Notes: generated by a model not told the origin, from the sequence alone. A stretch of DNA of 64,000 nt from an uncultured Thermanaerothrix sp. (GCF_938028735.1 NZ_CALIMF010000012.1:1-64000); one strand, 5' to 3'. Positions 15,783-24,678 are shown, numbered from the stretch's first letter. Made by a program: numbers and translations.

Positions 15783-17900
15783 TTATAGATTATTTGCTGT
15801 CCCATGTTCCAGTAAAATCCGGCAGTCCAAAACCAGCGCTCCTTCGCCTTTCGGGCGCACTAGCAGGGGGTTTATCTCCGCTTCCTGGATTTGTGGAAAA
15901 TCTAATGCCAGACTGCTCAGGCGTAAGATGGCATCAAGGATGGCTTCGAGATCGGCTACAGGCTGATTGCGGAAACCACTCAGCAGCCGTCCTGCGCGGG
16001 TTTCGGAGATCATTCCCAGTGCGTCATCGCGGGTCAGGGGGGCTACCCGAAACGCCACATCGCGGAAAAGTTCCACATAAATGCCCCCCAAACCAAACAT
16101 CATTACTGGTCCAAAATTGGGGTCACGCCGCATCCCAACGATAACCTCATGACCCGCAGGGGCCATGGCCTCAATCAGCACCCCTTCTAGTTGGGCATGA
16201 GGGAGCTGGTTTTGCAAGTGGGTCATCATCTCGTCAAAAGCCTGGTGCACCTCAGTGGCGCTTCGCAAGTTTAGCCGGATCCCCCCCACATCGGATTTGT
16301 GCAGCACCTGTGGAGAAACAATCTTCATGACTACTGGAAAACCAAGCTTTTCTGCGGCTTCGATGGCTTCTTCAGCGTTACGGGCAAAGGATCCTGGGAT
16401 CAAAGACAACCCGTAGGCGGCCAACAAAAGACGACTTTCGGCCTCGCCCAACACCTGACGTGAGGCGAATTGAGATAAGATGGCTGCGGCCTCTTCGGTC
16501 TGACAGCCCTCCGGGCGAATGGGCTGTGCCAAAGGATACTGGCGCCATCTCGCGTATCTTTGCATAGCTCCCAACACGTACCCCGCGGATTCGGGGAAGG
16601 TGTACATGGGAATGCCTGCCTGATGAAGCACCTCTCGGGCCTGGCCAACGCTATATTCGCCCATAAAACAAGCCAGTATGGGTTTGGTGGCTACTTGGGC
16701 TGCCTGAACAATATGTCGCGCTACCTCTGCTGGATCCACTAGGGCTTGAGGTACTAGGATGATAAAGATAGCGTCCACATTTGGATCCTGCAGTGCCTGG
16801 GTGAGGGCGAAAGCGTAATCAGGTGGTTCGGCTCCCCCTAACATGTCGATCGGGTTATCAATCTGAGCGGCGGGATTGAGGTGGGCACGCAGTGCCTGAC
16901 GGGTGTGTTCTGCCAAGGGGGCTAGTTGCAATCCATGGGCTGCCAGACTATCCGAGGCCAGCGCGGCGGGCCCTCCGGCGTTGGTGATTATGGTCACCCG
17001 AGAACCTTGGGGCAGAGGTTGAGTATCCAATGCAGTGGCAATTTCAAACAGCTCAGCCACTGTATTCACTTCGATGACCCCGCTCTGGATGAATGCTGCG
17101 CGGTAGGCTTCGTTAGCCCCCGCCAACGAACCCGTATGGGAAGAAACTGCCCGAGCACCTGCTTCAGTACGTCCTGCCTTAAGCAGGATGATGGGCTTGT
17201 GGCGAGTCACCGTGCGCGCGACGCGCAAGAAACGTTGACCATCTCGAATGGATTCGACGTAAGCCGCAATGACGCGTGTGTTGGGGTCTGTGGCTAGGTA
17301 TTCAATCATATCCGTTTCGGTGACATCGGCTTCGTTGCCCAGGCTGGCGAATGTGGCGAAGCCAATCCCTTTGTTGCGCAGGTAGTCAATCACTCCACCG
17401 CCCACTGCGCCTGATTGGGAGACAAAACTGATGCCGCCTTTGGCCGGGACGCCCTGGATGAAAGTCGTATTCAAACCCGTATGGAGGTCAAGTGTGCCTA
17501 CGCAGTTTGGGCCGATCAAGCGCATTTGATGCTTGCGAGCAATCTCCAGGCAACGCTTTTCTAAGGCGGCCCCTTCGGGGCCCACTTCTTTGAAGCCGCC
17601 GGAAATAATAATGGCAGCCCGAATGCCTCGCTCACCACAGGCTTCCAAGGCTTCGGGCACAGCGGGCGCCGGGATAATGATCACAGCCAGTTCCACCGGG
17701 TCTGGTACTTGGCGGATATCAGGGTAACAAGTCAACCCAAAGATGCTCTTGTTCTTCGGATTCACGGGGTAGACTGCCCCTTGGTAGCCATAGGCAAGCA
17801 TGTTCCTTAAGATACCATGGCTTAATTTCGATGGGTTATCTGAAGCGCCAATGAGAGCAACACCCGCAGGGGCGAAAAAAGGACGCAGATCAGAACGCAT
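15783..17900 (-). CDS. ADP-forming acyl-CoA synthetase (acetate-CoA ligase, fused alpha-beta)
   Basis: This 705-residue protein joins a CoA-binding Rossmann domain (residues about 5-130), two succinyl-CoA-ligase-like flavodoxin domains (about 150-450) and an ATP-grasp domain (about 480-700). SSHTGSLAG carries the His that is phosphorylated in the alpha part. Such enzymes make acetate or other acids plus ATP from acyl-CoA, a common route for ATP gain in fermenters, or work in reverse; a protein-acetyltransferase relative (Pat) has an extra GNAT domain that is absent here. GGAGG 7 nt ahead of the ATG at 17900 favours that start over a GTG 6 nt upstream. Confidence 0.9.
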   Translation of the reverse strand: MRSDLRPFFAPAGVALIGASDNPSKLSHGILRNMLAYGYQGAVYPVNPKNKSIFGLTCYPDIRQVPDPVELAVIIIPAPAVPEALEACGERGIRAAIIISGGFKEVGPEGAALEKRCLEIARKHQMRLIGPNCVGTLDLHTGLNTTFIQGVPAKGGISFVSQSGAVGGGVIDYLRNKGIGFATFASLGNEADVTETDMIEYLATDPNTRVIAAYVESIRDGQRFLRVARTVTRHKPIILLKAGRTEAGARAVSSHTGSLAGANEAYRAAFIQSGVIEVNTVAELFEIATALDTQPLPQGSRVTIITNAGGPAALASDSLAAHGLQLAPLAEHTRQALRAHLNPAAQIDNPIDMLGGAEPPDYAFALTQALQDPNVDAIFIILVPQALVDPAEVARHIVQAAQVATKPILACFMGEYSVGQAREVLHQAGIPMYTFPESAGYVLGAMQRYARWRQYPLAQPIRPEGCQTEEAAAILSQFASRQVLGEAESRLLLAAYGLSLIPGSFARNAEEAIEAAEKLGFPVVMKIVSPQVLHKSDVGGIRLNLRSATEVHQAFDEMMTHLQNQLPHAQLEGVLIEAMAPAGHEVIVGMRRDPNFGPVMMFGLGGIYVELFRDVAFRVAPLTRDDALGMISETRAGRLLSGFRNQPVADLEAILDAILRLSSLALDFPQIQEAEINPLLVRPKGEGALVLDCRILLEHGTANNL

Positions 17901-18004
17901 GCACACTCCTCCGACAAAATAGAGTTACACGGCTGGACTTATTGTACATGAGGATAAGGGTGGTGACCAAATGTCCTGCTGGAGGTTGTTCTGAAGGTCT
18001 GTGT

Positions 18005-18010
18005 TAGAAT
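18005..18010 (+). promoter_or_regulatory. -10 element of the ecfA gene, probably leaderless
   Basis: TAGAAT lies 9 nt before the ATG at 18020 with no ribosome binding site between them. The -35 is poor: TTGTTC at 17986-17991 gives a 13-nt spacer. Confidence 0.45.
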
Positions 18011-18019
18011 TGCGAGACG

Positions 18020-19768
18020 ATGGCAGAACCCTTCATTCGTATCACCAATCTTCATTTCCAGTACCGATCTCCAGAGGGGAGGGTATTACCTGCGCTACGT
18101 GGAATTAGTCTGGAAATCGAACCGGGCGAGTATGTGGCGCTAGTAGGAGCCAACGGATCGGGTAAATCAACCCTGGTGCGACATCTCAATGCGCTTTTAC
18201 TCCCGGATCAGGGGGAAGTCTGGGTGGAGGGTTTGAACACGCGCGATGTGACAGTTCACCCCCTGATTCGTCAACGCGTTGGTATGGTCTTTCAGTTTCC
18301 GGAAGATCAGATTGTGGCCAGCGTGGTAGAAGACGATGTGGCTTTTGGGCTGGAAAACTTGGGGTTGTCAGACGAGGAAATACGCCGACGCGTGGCAGAG
18401 ATACTTCAAACGCTAGGTTTATGGGAGCACCGTTCTCGCCCGCCTCATTTACTTTCGGCGGGTCAGATCCAGCGCCTGGCACTGGCGGGAGTGCTGGTCC
18501 TACGTCCGCGCTGCCTGATTCTCGATGAGGCGACGACTATGCTTGACCCGCAGGGGCGTCTGCGGCTACTGGCGCTGGTGGAGTCTCTCAATCATGAAGG
18601 TGTGACTCTGATCCACGTCACGCATCACATGGAGGAAGCCGCGCGCGCCAAACGGGTGATTGTGTTACACCAAGGCAGAGTGGTTTTGGATGGCTCACCT
18701 GCAGAGGTGTTTGCGGATGCAGAGCGAGTAAAGGCTTTGGGGTTGGAAACCCCACCAACGCTACAGTTGGCCCAGCAATTGCACCGGATCTACGCAGGTT
18801 TTCCGGCGCTGGCCCTCCACCCAGAGGATCTTCTGGCAAAGATTCCTGCTTATCCGGGAATCCAAGAGAGCTGCCCGACTTTGCCAGAAGATCACAGGGA
18901 ACCTTCTCACGCGCCGTTCATTGAAGTAGACAATCTGGCTCATACCTACCTGCAAGGGACTCCCCTAGCCCATGTGGCTCTGCAGGATGTCCATTTACGG
19001 GTCGGTGAGGGAGAGGCGGTGGCGCTTATGGGGGCAACGGGTTCGGGAAAATCCACGTTGCTCCAGCACTTGAATGGTCTGTTACGGCCTCAACAGGGGC
19101 GGGTGCGGGTGGGACCGTACCATCTTGAGACGCTCAAGGATGTGCGCCCGGTACGGTGGTATGCGGGGCTGCTAATGCAAAACCCTGAGATGCAATTCTT
19201 TGAAACCTTTGTAGGAGATGAAGTGGCTTTTGCACCTCGTTTGATGGGGGTAAAGGATCTACGCGAACGGGTGCGATGGGCTCTGGAGATGGTAGGCTTG
19301 GACTTTGAGGTCTATAAAGATCGTTTGTTGTTCACTTTGAGTGGGGGGGAACGCCGTAAGGTTGCTCTGGCCTCCATTTTGGCAATGCAACCGAAAGTGC
19401 TTTTGTTGGATGAACCCACGGCTGGGTTGGATCCGGGTTCGCGGCGTGAGTTGGTGTTGAACTTGCAGCAACTCAAGGCCCATGGCACGACGCTGGTGAT
19501 TGCGACTCACCATTTGGATGATTTGCTCTCCATGATTGACGGGGTCGAGGTGCTTTTCAGGGGGAGAAATCAGATGGGAGGGGTGCCAGCGCGTATTTTT
19601 AATGGGTGGCTTTCTCTGGAGCCTGTCGGTTTGGTTACCCCCTTGCTTTACCGGGTGGCGCAAAAACTTCAACAACAAGGTTGGCCGGTCCCGTGGACGA
19701 ACGAAGAAGAGGGTCTTATCCATGCCGTTCAAACCGCATTAAGAGTGGGACATGAGCGAGTCGTTTGA
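18020..19768 (+). CDS. ecfA: ECF transporter ATPase, EcfA1-EcfA2 fusion
   Basis: This 582-residue protein is two ABC ATPases in tandem, the two ATPases of an energy-coupling factor transporter in one chain. Domain 1 (1-245) has Walker A GANGSGKST and a signature reading LSAGQIQR instead of LSGGQ. Domain 2 (about 300-540) has GATGSGKST and a canonical LSGGERR. ATP hydrolysis drives uptake of vitamins or metals by the EcfT/S-component pair. The last 17 nt overlap the start of ecfT. The Ala in the first signature makes the two sites asymmetric, as often seen in EcfA1/A2 pairs. Confidence 0.92.
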   Translation: MAEPFIRITNLHFQYRSPEGRVLPALRGISLEIEPGEYVALVGANGSGKSTLVRHLNALLLPDQGEVWVEGLNTRDVTVHPLIRQRVGMVFQFPEDQIVASVVEDDVAFGLENLGLSDEEIRRRVAEILQTLGLWEHRSRPPHLLSAGQIQRLALAGVLVLRPRCLILDEATTMLDPQGRLRLLALVESLNHEGVTLIHVTHHMEEAARAKRVIVLHQGRVVLDGSPAEVFADAERVKALGLETPPTLQLAQQLHRIYAGFPALALHPEDLLAKIPAYPGIQESCPTLPEDHREPSHAPFIEVDNLAHTYLQGTPLAHVALQDVHLRVGEGEAVALMGATGSGKSTLLQHLNGLLRPQQGRVRVGPYHLETLKDVRPVRWYAGLLMQNPEMQFFETFVGDEVAFAPRLMGVKDLRERVRWALEMVGLDFEVYKDRLLFTLSGGERRKVALASILAMQPKVLLLDEPTAGLDPGSRRELVLNLQQLKAHGTTLVIATHHLDDLLSMIDGVEVLFRGRNQMGGVPARIFNGWLSLEPVGLVTPLLYRVAQKLQQQGWPVPWTNEEEGLIHAVQTALRVGHERVV

Positions 19769-20576
19769 GTACCTGCGTCTGATTTCCTTGGGACAGTATC
19801 TACCCCTCAGCTCCTGCATCCACCGCCGTGAGGCACGGGCCAAAGTAGCGGCTCTTATAAGCATTATCCTGGCGGTGGTGTTTAGTTCTCGCCTCTCTGG
19901 TCTCCTCCTTGCGTTGGGTGCAGCGCTTATTGTCTTGCGATTGGCTCACATTGGTTGGGGCTACGCGTTACGCGGATTGCTCCCACCGCTTCCGTTCATT
20001 ATCTTGCTGATGGGGATCCAGATGGTATGGGTCTCTTATCGGGAGGCGGGCGCTTGGGAAATGCAATGGGGTTGGTTGCGCTTAAGTCAGGGAGGGGTGA
20101 TCGCAGGAGCACTGTTAGGGGCTCGTTTTGCAGTTCTGTTACTCTGGTTGATGTTGGGTTCCTACTGTATCTCAAATACGGAGATGGTGCGGGCACTCCG
20201 CCAGTTGTTGAGGCCATTAAGGTATGTGGGCATTTCATCTCGTGATGTGGCAATGGGGGTGCAGGTGGCCTTGCGGTTTGTCCCCTACCTCGCGTTGCTG
20301 CTGGAACGCATTGCCAAAGCCCAGGCCTCGCGCGGAGCGGTGTGGGGTACGCCTGCGGGAGGCTTGGTGACCCGCGTACGCCAATTGTTACCCATTCTGA
20401 TCCCCCTTTTTCTGCTTGCCCTGCGCAAGGCTGAAACGCTGGCCTTGGCCATGGAGGCACGGGGTTATAGCAACCCCATTGCTGAGGATAGCCTCCAGTT
20501 GCCACCATGGGTTTCTGCAGATAGGTGGTTGCTGGTCATCGCCCTCGGGTTGGCAGGTGCTATTTTGTTTTTATAG
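19752..20576 (+). CDS. ecfT: ECF transporter transmembrane protein EcfT
   Basis: This is a 274-residue membrane protein with five to six hydrophobic segments. Two coupling-helix motifs with an Ala-Arg-Gly or Ser-Arg-Gly core are visible, AQASRG and AMEARGY, which dock onto the ATPases. It overlaps ecfA by 17 nt and its 3' end overlaps by 6 nt the 3' end of the convergent S-component gene. It forms the shared membrane module of the transporter. Confidence 0.9.
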   Translation: MSESFEYLRLISLGQYLPLSSCIHRREARAKVAALISIILAVVFSSRLSGLLLALGAALIVLRLAHIGWGYALRGLLPPLPFIILLMGIQMVWVSYREAGAWEMQWGWLRLSQGGVIAGALLGARFAVLLLWLMLGSYCISNTEMVRALRQLLRPLRYVGISSRDVAMGVQVALRFVPYLALLLERIAKAQASRGAVWGTPAGGLVTRVRQLLPILIPLFLLALRKAETLALAMEARGYSNPIAEDSLQLPPWVSADRWLLVIALGLAGAILFL

Positions 20577-21125
20577 ACGCGCCCCCTGCGTTCGAACCGG
20601 TAGGCGGCGGTAAGCAGCTACGATGGCCAGCGTGAGCAAGGCAGAGGCAATGGCTTCGGGCACTCCGTTGAAAAGGACAATAGGTAGCATGGCTGCCCAC
20701 GGGAGGAGGCCTAGAAACCCAATGGCGCCCAACACTAAGAACGTGTTGGTGAGGCTACCAGCGGCTCCTGCTGTAACCAGGGCCAGCCAAGGCCAGCGCT
20801 GTAAGGCGCGCCAGACCAGCCAAGCTGCTGGCCCGATGAATAATCGAGGGACGACGGAGATCAATGGATTGGTAAACCAGACATCTGCCGGACCGGTAGG
20901 AGCAATGGCAGCTTGGAGCATGCTGAAGACGCCGAAAATTAAGCCGATCCCCAAGCCAACCCCTGGGCCTTCCAGCACCGCGCCAATGACTACGGGGACG
21001 TGCATAATGGTCAGCGAGGCACCGGTGAACCAGGGGATAAATCCCAGACGGGTTACCCCCAGAAACACAGCAATTGCCCCCAAAACGCCAGTAATCACAA
21101 CTTTGCGGACTCGTTCTTGAGGCAT
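20571..21125 (-). CDS. ECF transporter substrate-binding S-component
   Basis: This is a 184-residue membrane protein with about six hydrophobic segments. The segments GFIPWFTGASLTIMHVPVVI and FGVFSMLQAAIAPTG fit the general ECF S-component family that includes pantothenate and folate types. The substrate cannot be fixed; a pantothenate-like (PanT) assignment is a guess from the pattern. The start at 21125 is chosen because AAGGAGAAG is 5 nt ahead; a longer reading frame from 21167 lacks such support. It is encoded opposite to ecfA-ecfT, which is unusual for genes of one transporter. Confidence 0.85.
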   Translation of the reverse strand: MPQERVRKVVITGVLGAIAVFLGVTRLGFIPWFTGASLTIMHVPVVIGAVLEGPGVGLGIGLIFGVFSMLQAAIAPTGPADVWFTNPLISVVPRLFIGPAAWLVWRALQRWPWLALVTAGAAGSLTNTFLVLGAIGFLGLLPWAAMLPIVLFNGVPEAIASALLTLAIVAAYRRLPVRTQGARL

Positions 21126-21286
21126 TTGATCTTCTCCTTGTCTTATTGAGTGGCACCATTTTACCAAACCCGCGCAGGGGGTAAAAGTTGCACAAAAATC
21201 CTCGCCCAGAGTAGGATGAGGTGCTTTGTAATTTGCTAAAATGGAAGCATTCCTGACACTTTTTACATTCCGGGCGAGGTGATTGC

Positions 21287-22714
21287 ATGTCTTCTATACA
21301 ACCTCGTTGGTACGATTACATTCGCTACAATTTATATTGGTTTGCGCTGACCACCCGCGGACAGACTATTTCCCCGATAATCGTCCCTCTCTTGGTGCAG
21401 CAGTTTGTGGGTGAAACCGCCAAAGGTACATATTTGGGTACCATTCGCCTTTGGGCTTTAATGGTGGCTCTACTTATACAAGCATTAATGGGGATGCTCT
21501 CTGATCGGAGTACGCATCCTTGGGGACGCCGGCGTCCGTTTATCCTGCTGGGCACCATAGGGGAGATTCTTGCCTTCACACTCATTGGCCTGGCAGCGGG
21601 GCTGCAGGGGCTAGAAGGTTTCTGGGTGCTGTTCGGGCTTTATATTTTCTCAATGTTCAGTTCCAACGTGGCTCATGCGGCCACTCAGGGACTGATTCCC
21701 GACCTGGTCCCCGAGCCGCTACGGGGTCGCTTTTCGGGGGTCAAGGCATTTTTGGAATTGCCTTTGCCGCTTATTTTCGTGTCATTCGTCGTGGCGCGCT
21801 GGATAGGCGCTGGTCATCTATGGGCGGGCATCGGGGCGGTAATTGGGGTGTTTTTGGTCTGTGCAGCGGTGACTATGACCATCCCGGAGCAACGCTTGGC
21901 AGTTCCGTCCTTTGCGTTGGATTGGCAGCCCATTTTGCGTTTGGCGATGATGACGGGGATGTTCACGGTGATCATCCTCGCTGGAGGGGCGGTGATTCGC
22001 TGGGGAGTCCATTTTACAGCGCTTTTGGGGGCAGATACACGGCGTTGGTTGGTCGGTGCGCTTGGGTTGGTGATTATGGCGGTGGTTGTTGTCGTGGGGG
22101 TATTGGGGAGTCTGCGCATCGGTTTGGGAAGGGATTGGAACCTGGCCCCGAGTTTTCCGTGGTGGGTGGTGAATCGATTAGCCTATCTGGTTGGTTCCAC
22201 TAATTTGGCCACCTTTCTTCTTTATTTTTTACAAGAACGGTTTGCTGAGTTTCAAGGGGAACGCGCAGCGGCTCCGGCGGCCAGCATTGTGATGGTGGTG
22301 GGCATTTTTATTTTATTGACCACTTTACCCAGCGGTTGGCTGAGCGACCGATTGGGTAAACGCCCCATTCTGGTGTTGGCGGGCAGCCTGGCGGCTCTGG
22401 GGACCCTTTTGGTCGTCTGGGCACCTAACCTAACACTCTTACGGGTAAGCGGCGCTATTCTCGGAGCGGCCACGGGGCTTTTCTATGCCGCTAACTGGGC
22501 CCTTGGTACCGAGATTGTGCCTTCTGATCAGGCAGGACGTTTCCTGGGACTCTCCAATCTTGCTGGTGCGGGGGCCGGGGCGATCGGCGCGTATATTGGT
22601 GGTCCTGTTGCTGATGCCGTGGGTTACACTGCTCTGATGCTCACCTTTGGGATTTTGTTTCTCTTCTCAATTCTGGCTTTAGCAAGGATTCGACCCTCAC
22701 AGAGCGCTGCGTGA
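21287..22714 (+). CDS. MFS transporter, SLC45/GPH-like
   Basis: This 475-residue protein has about 12 membrane segments. The loop DRSTHPWGRRRPFIL between segments 2 and 3 matches the SLC45 (sucrose/H+ symporter-like) and GPH sugar transporter pattern, and a second DRLGKRPI loop lies in the C-terminal half. The substrate may be a sugar or a lipophilic compound; nothing nearby decides it. GAGGTGA precedes the ATG. It faces the S-component gene across a 160-nt divergent promoter region containing TAAAAT elements on both strands. Confidence 0.82.
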   Translation: MSSIQPRWYDYIRYNLYWFALTTRGQTISPIIVPLLVQQFVGETAKGTYLGTIRLWALMVALLIQALMGMLSDRSTHPWGRRRPFILLGTIGEILAFTLIGLAAGLQGLEGFWVLFGLYIFSMFSSNVAHAATQGLIPDLVPEPLRGRFSGVKAFLELPLPLIFVSFVVARWIGAGHLWAGIGAVIGVFLVCAAVTMTIPEQRLAVPSFALDWQPILRLAMMTGMFTVIILAGGAVIRWGVHFTALLGADTRRWLVGALGLVIMAVVVVVGVLGSLRIGLGRDWNLAPSFPWWVVNRLAYLVGSTNLATFLLYFLQERFAEFQGERAAAPAASIVMVVGIFILLTTLPSGWLSDRLGKRPILVLAGSLAALGTLLVVWAPNLTLLRVSGAILGAATGLFYAANWALGTEIVPSDQAGRFLGLSNLAGAGAGAIGAYIGGPVADAVGYTALMLTFGILFLFSILALARIRPSQSAA

Positions 22715-22789
22715 TGAGAAACTTGTAACTTTTAGAGATCTAATACATCTGAATAATAGAAGCCAAAATATGCCATCGGGAGGTGAGCC

Positions 22790-22990
22790 ATGCGTGTGAA
22801 TGAAGCCGGTTGGGATCGTGTTTTACGGGTTGTTTTAGGCCTGGTGCTTTTAATCTTGGGATGGGGTGGTATCGTTAGTGGAGGTTGGGGTACTGCCCTT
22901 AAGATCCTTGGGTTTGTGCCGCTGTTGACCGGTTTGGTGGGATATTGTCCGCTCTATGCACTATTAAAGGTGCGGACTAACAAAGCGTAA
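22790..22990 (+). CDS. DUF2892 (YgaP-like) small membrane protein
   Basis: This 66-residue protein has two hydrophobic segments separated by a Gly-rich turn and ends with VGYCPLYALLKV. This is the DUF2892 pattern, the membrane part of E. coli YgaP, where it is joined to a rhodanese domain. The conserved Cys in CPLY may take part in sulfur or redox chemistry at the membrane. GGGAGGTGA precedes the ATG. The next gene carries the same domain fused to thioredoxin, so the two products probably work together. Confidence 0.85.
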   Translation: MRVNEAGWDRVLRVVLGLVLLILGWGGIVSGGWGTALKILGFVPLLTGLVGYCPLYALLKVRTNKA

Positions 22991-23007
22991 TTTTGTAGGG
23001 TTGTATG

Positions 23008-23076
23008 GGGAGAGCTTGCTAAGAATGGTTTTGGGCAGGCTCTCCCAAATCTCAGAACCCATTAAGGGTTGATGGG
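23008..23076 (+). promoter_or_regulatory. Structured leader of the thioredoxin-DUF2892 gene
   Basis: A 12-bp stem (23008-23019 with 23035-23046, one G-U) is followed by two mutually exclusive hairpins: AACCC/GGGTT (23056-23060, 23066-23070) and CCCAT/ATGGG (23058-23062, 23072-23076). The second would cover part of the GGGAAG ribosome binding site. The first stem may be a weak terminator or mRNA stabiliser. Confidence 0.4.
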
Positions 23077-23085
23077 AAGTAATTT

Positions 23086-23604
23086 ATGAATCTTGAACAA
23101 TGGCAAGAGATGCTTCAGCGGACCTCCTGGCCAATCGTGGTAGAATTTTGGGCGCCGTGGTGTGGGCCGTGCCGGGTCATGGCGCCATCTTTAGAGCGAG
23201 TAGCGCATAAATTCGAGGGGCAAGTTGATCTGGTGCGGATCAACGCTGACGATGCCCCCGAAGTGGTACAGGCTCTGGGGATTCTTGGAATCCCGACCTT
23301 AATCGGTTTTGAGGGTGGTAGAGAGGTTTTTCGGCGCGTGGGCCTGCAGTCGGAATCCACTTTGGAGCGATTGTTTGAGGCGCTGTTAAAGGGGAAAACT
23401 GAGGGAGTGTCTTCACTGGGTCGGATTGAACGGCTAATGCGCCTAGTAAGCGGAACGGTCATATTGGTGCTGGGATGGGGCAACGGTCCTGCGCTCGCAT
23501 TGATGTTGGTCGGGGCTGCATTGATCTTTAGCGCCGTTTATGACCGGTGCCCCCTTTACAACGCTCTGATCTCCCGGGTAAAAGCCTGGCGGCGATCCCA
23601 GTGA
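23086..23604 (+). CDS. Thioredoxin-DUF2892 fusion membrane protein
   Basis: This 172-residue protein has an N-terminal thioredoxin fold (1-105) with the full active site FWAPWCGPCR and the cis-Pro loop GIPTLIGF. Residues about 118-165 repeat the DUF2892 domain of the neighbour, with two membrane segments and DRCPLYNAL. There is no signal peptide, so the thioredoxin domain should lie on the cytoplasmic face, tethered to the membrane. It could reduce or exchange disulfides or persulfides with the CPLY cysteines of itself and of the separate DUF2892 protein. The fusion parallels YgaP (rhodanese-DUF2892). A strong hairpin follows. Confidence 0.88.
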   Translation: MNLEQWQEMLQRTSWPIVVEFWAPWCGPCRVMAPSLERVAHKFEGQVDLVRINADDAPEVVQALGILGIPTLIGFEGGREVFRRVGLQSESTLERLFEALLKGKTEGVSSLGRIERLMRLVSGTVILVLGWGNGPALALMLVGAALIFSAVYDRCPLYNALISRVKAWRRSQ

Positions 23605-23627
23605 TTTAATTGAAGAGGCTCAAAAAG

Positions 23628-23656
23628 AAGCCCGGTGTTGTCCGGGCTTTTCTTTT
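23628..23656 (+). terminator. Terminator after the thioredoxin-DUF2892 gene
   Basis: An 8-bp stem AAGCCCGG/CCGGGCTT (23628-23635 with 23642-23649), 6-nt loop, then TTTCTTTT. Confidence 0.85.
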
Positions 23657-23680
23657 GGGTAATAAAGCGGGTAATAAAGC
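23657..23680 (+). repeat. Tandem 12-nt direct repeat upstream of the iron permease gene
   Basis: GGGTAATAAAGC occurs twice head-to-tail without a gap, 125 nt before the permease start and just upstream of a TAAAAT -10-like element at 23712-23717. It may be a regulator-binding repeat, or merely a small duplication. Confidence 0.5.
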
Positions 23681-23805
23681 GAATATTTATCAAAAATATC
23701 ACATAATATGCTAAAATAGGGGCGCGTACCTTGCCCTTTGGATAGGCAGAGCCAGCCGAAGCAACTGTAAAGAATTCTTTCTACTCGTGCAGGAGGTGTT
23801 TGCAT

Positions 23806-24621
23806 ATGTTGGCCGCCTTTTTGCTGGCATTGCGAGAAGGGCTGGAAGCGGCTCTCATTATCGGCATCCTTTTAGGGGCTTTGGAGAAATTCCAGTTGCA
23901 ATCTCTTAAGCGCTCTGTTTGGCTGGGAGTTGGTGCAGCTGCCGGCACCAGCTTGCTGGTTGGGTGGGGGTTGAATGCCCTGGGGATGGAACTTGAAGGC
24001 CCGGCTGAGGCTGCTTTCGAGGGGATTATGATGATCTTGGCCGCCGGCTTGCTCACTTGGATGATTTTCTGGTTCCACCAGCAAGGCGCGGCAATCCGCC
24101 AGGAATTGGAGCGCAGCGTGCAATTTGAAACCCTGCGTCGAGGGGCGTGGGGGCTTTTTGGGGCGGCTTTTACGGCTGTCGGGCGTGAGGGAATTGAATT
24201 AGCGATCTATCTCCTGGCTGCCCGTTTTGCAGCGGGTGCTTTACCGACTTGGAGCGGGGGGCTATCGGGGTTGGGGGTTGCAGCCTTATTGGGTTGGGTG
24301 CTCTTTGCTACTACTTATCGTCTCGACATCCGGCGCTTCTTCCGGGTTAGTAGTCTCCTGCTACTTCTATTTGCCGCTGGATTGGTTGCTCATGGTGTCC
24401 ATGAACTTAACGAAATCGGCTGGATCCCGGCCCTGATGGAGCCTCTCTGGGATACTAGCCATTGGCTTCCTGAGGCCACTTTTCTCGGTCAGGTGCTAAC
24501 AGCGTTGTTCGGTTACAATGCCAATCCCTCATTGACAGAGGTATTGGCCTATTCAGCCTATCTGGTGGGTATGGGTATTTTGTTATTGCCCAAGCCCTCC
24601 TGGCGTGCGATACACACTTAA
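23806..24621 (+). CDS. FTR1 family high-affinity iron permease
   Basis: This is a 271-residue protein with seven or so membrane segments. The two REGxE iron-translocation motifs are present: REGLE near residue 10 and REGIE near residue 128. This is the FTR1/EfeU family of ferrous or ferric iron permeases. The start is ATG 23806, 9 nt after AGGAGG; a TTG at 23800 is too close to it. No EfeO or EfeB homologue is adjacent, so its oxidase partner, if any, lies elsewhere. A good terminator follows. Confidence 0.92.
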   Translation: MLAAFLLALREGLEAALIIGILLGALEKFQLQSLKRSVWLGVGAAAGTSLLVGWGLNALGMELEGPAEAAFEGIMMILAAGLLTWMIFWFHQQGAAIRQELERSVQFETLRRGAWGLFGAAFTAVGREGIELAIYLLAARFAAGALPTWSGGLSGLGVAALLGWVLFATTYRLDIRRFFRVSSLLLLLFAAGLVAHGVHELNEIGWIPALMEPLWDTSHWLPEATFLGQVLTALFGYNANPSLTEVLAYSAYLVGMGILLLPKPSWRAIHT

Positions 24622-24653
24622 TTTTTTCATTGCCTTACCTTTGCTGCCGGTTG

Positions 24654-24678
24654 AACACCCCCAAAGAGGGTGTTTTTG
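24654..24678 (+). terminator. Terminator after the iron permease gene
   Basis: A 7-bp stem AACACCC/GGGTGTT with a 7-nt loop, followed by TTTTG. Confidence 0.78.

Noticed and set aside
21126-21286. Riboswitch upstream of the ECF S-component
   Set aside because: A likely promoter (TTTACC-16-TAAAAT on the minus strand) leaves a leader of only about 35 nt, too short for a known vitamin riboswitch.
23657-23680. Short CRISPR-like or iteron array
   Set aside because: Only two 12-nt units without spacers; no cas genes or replication genes.
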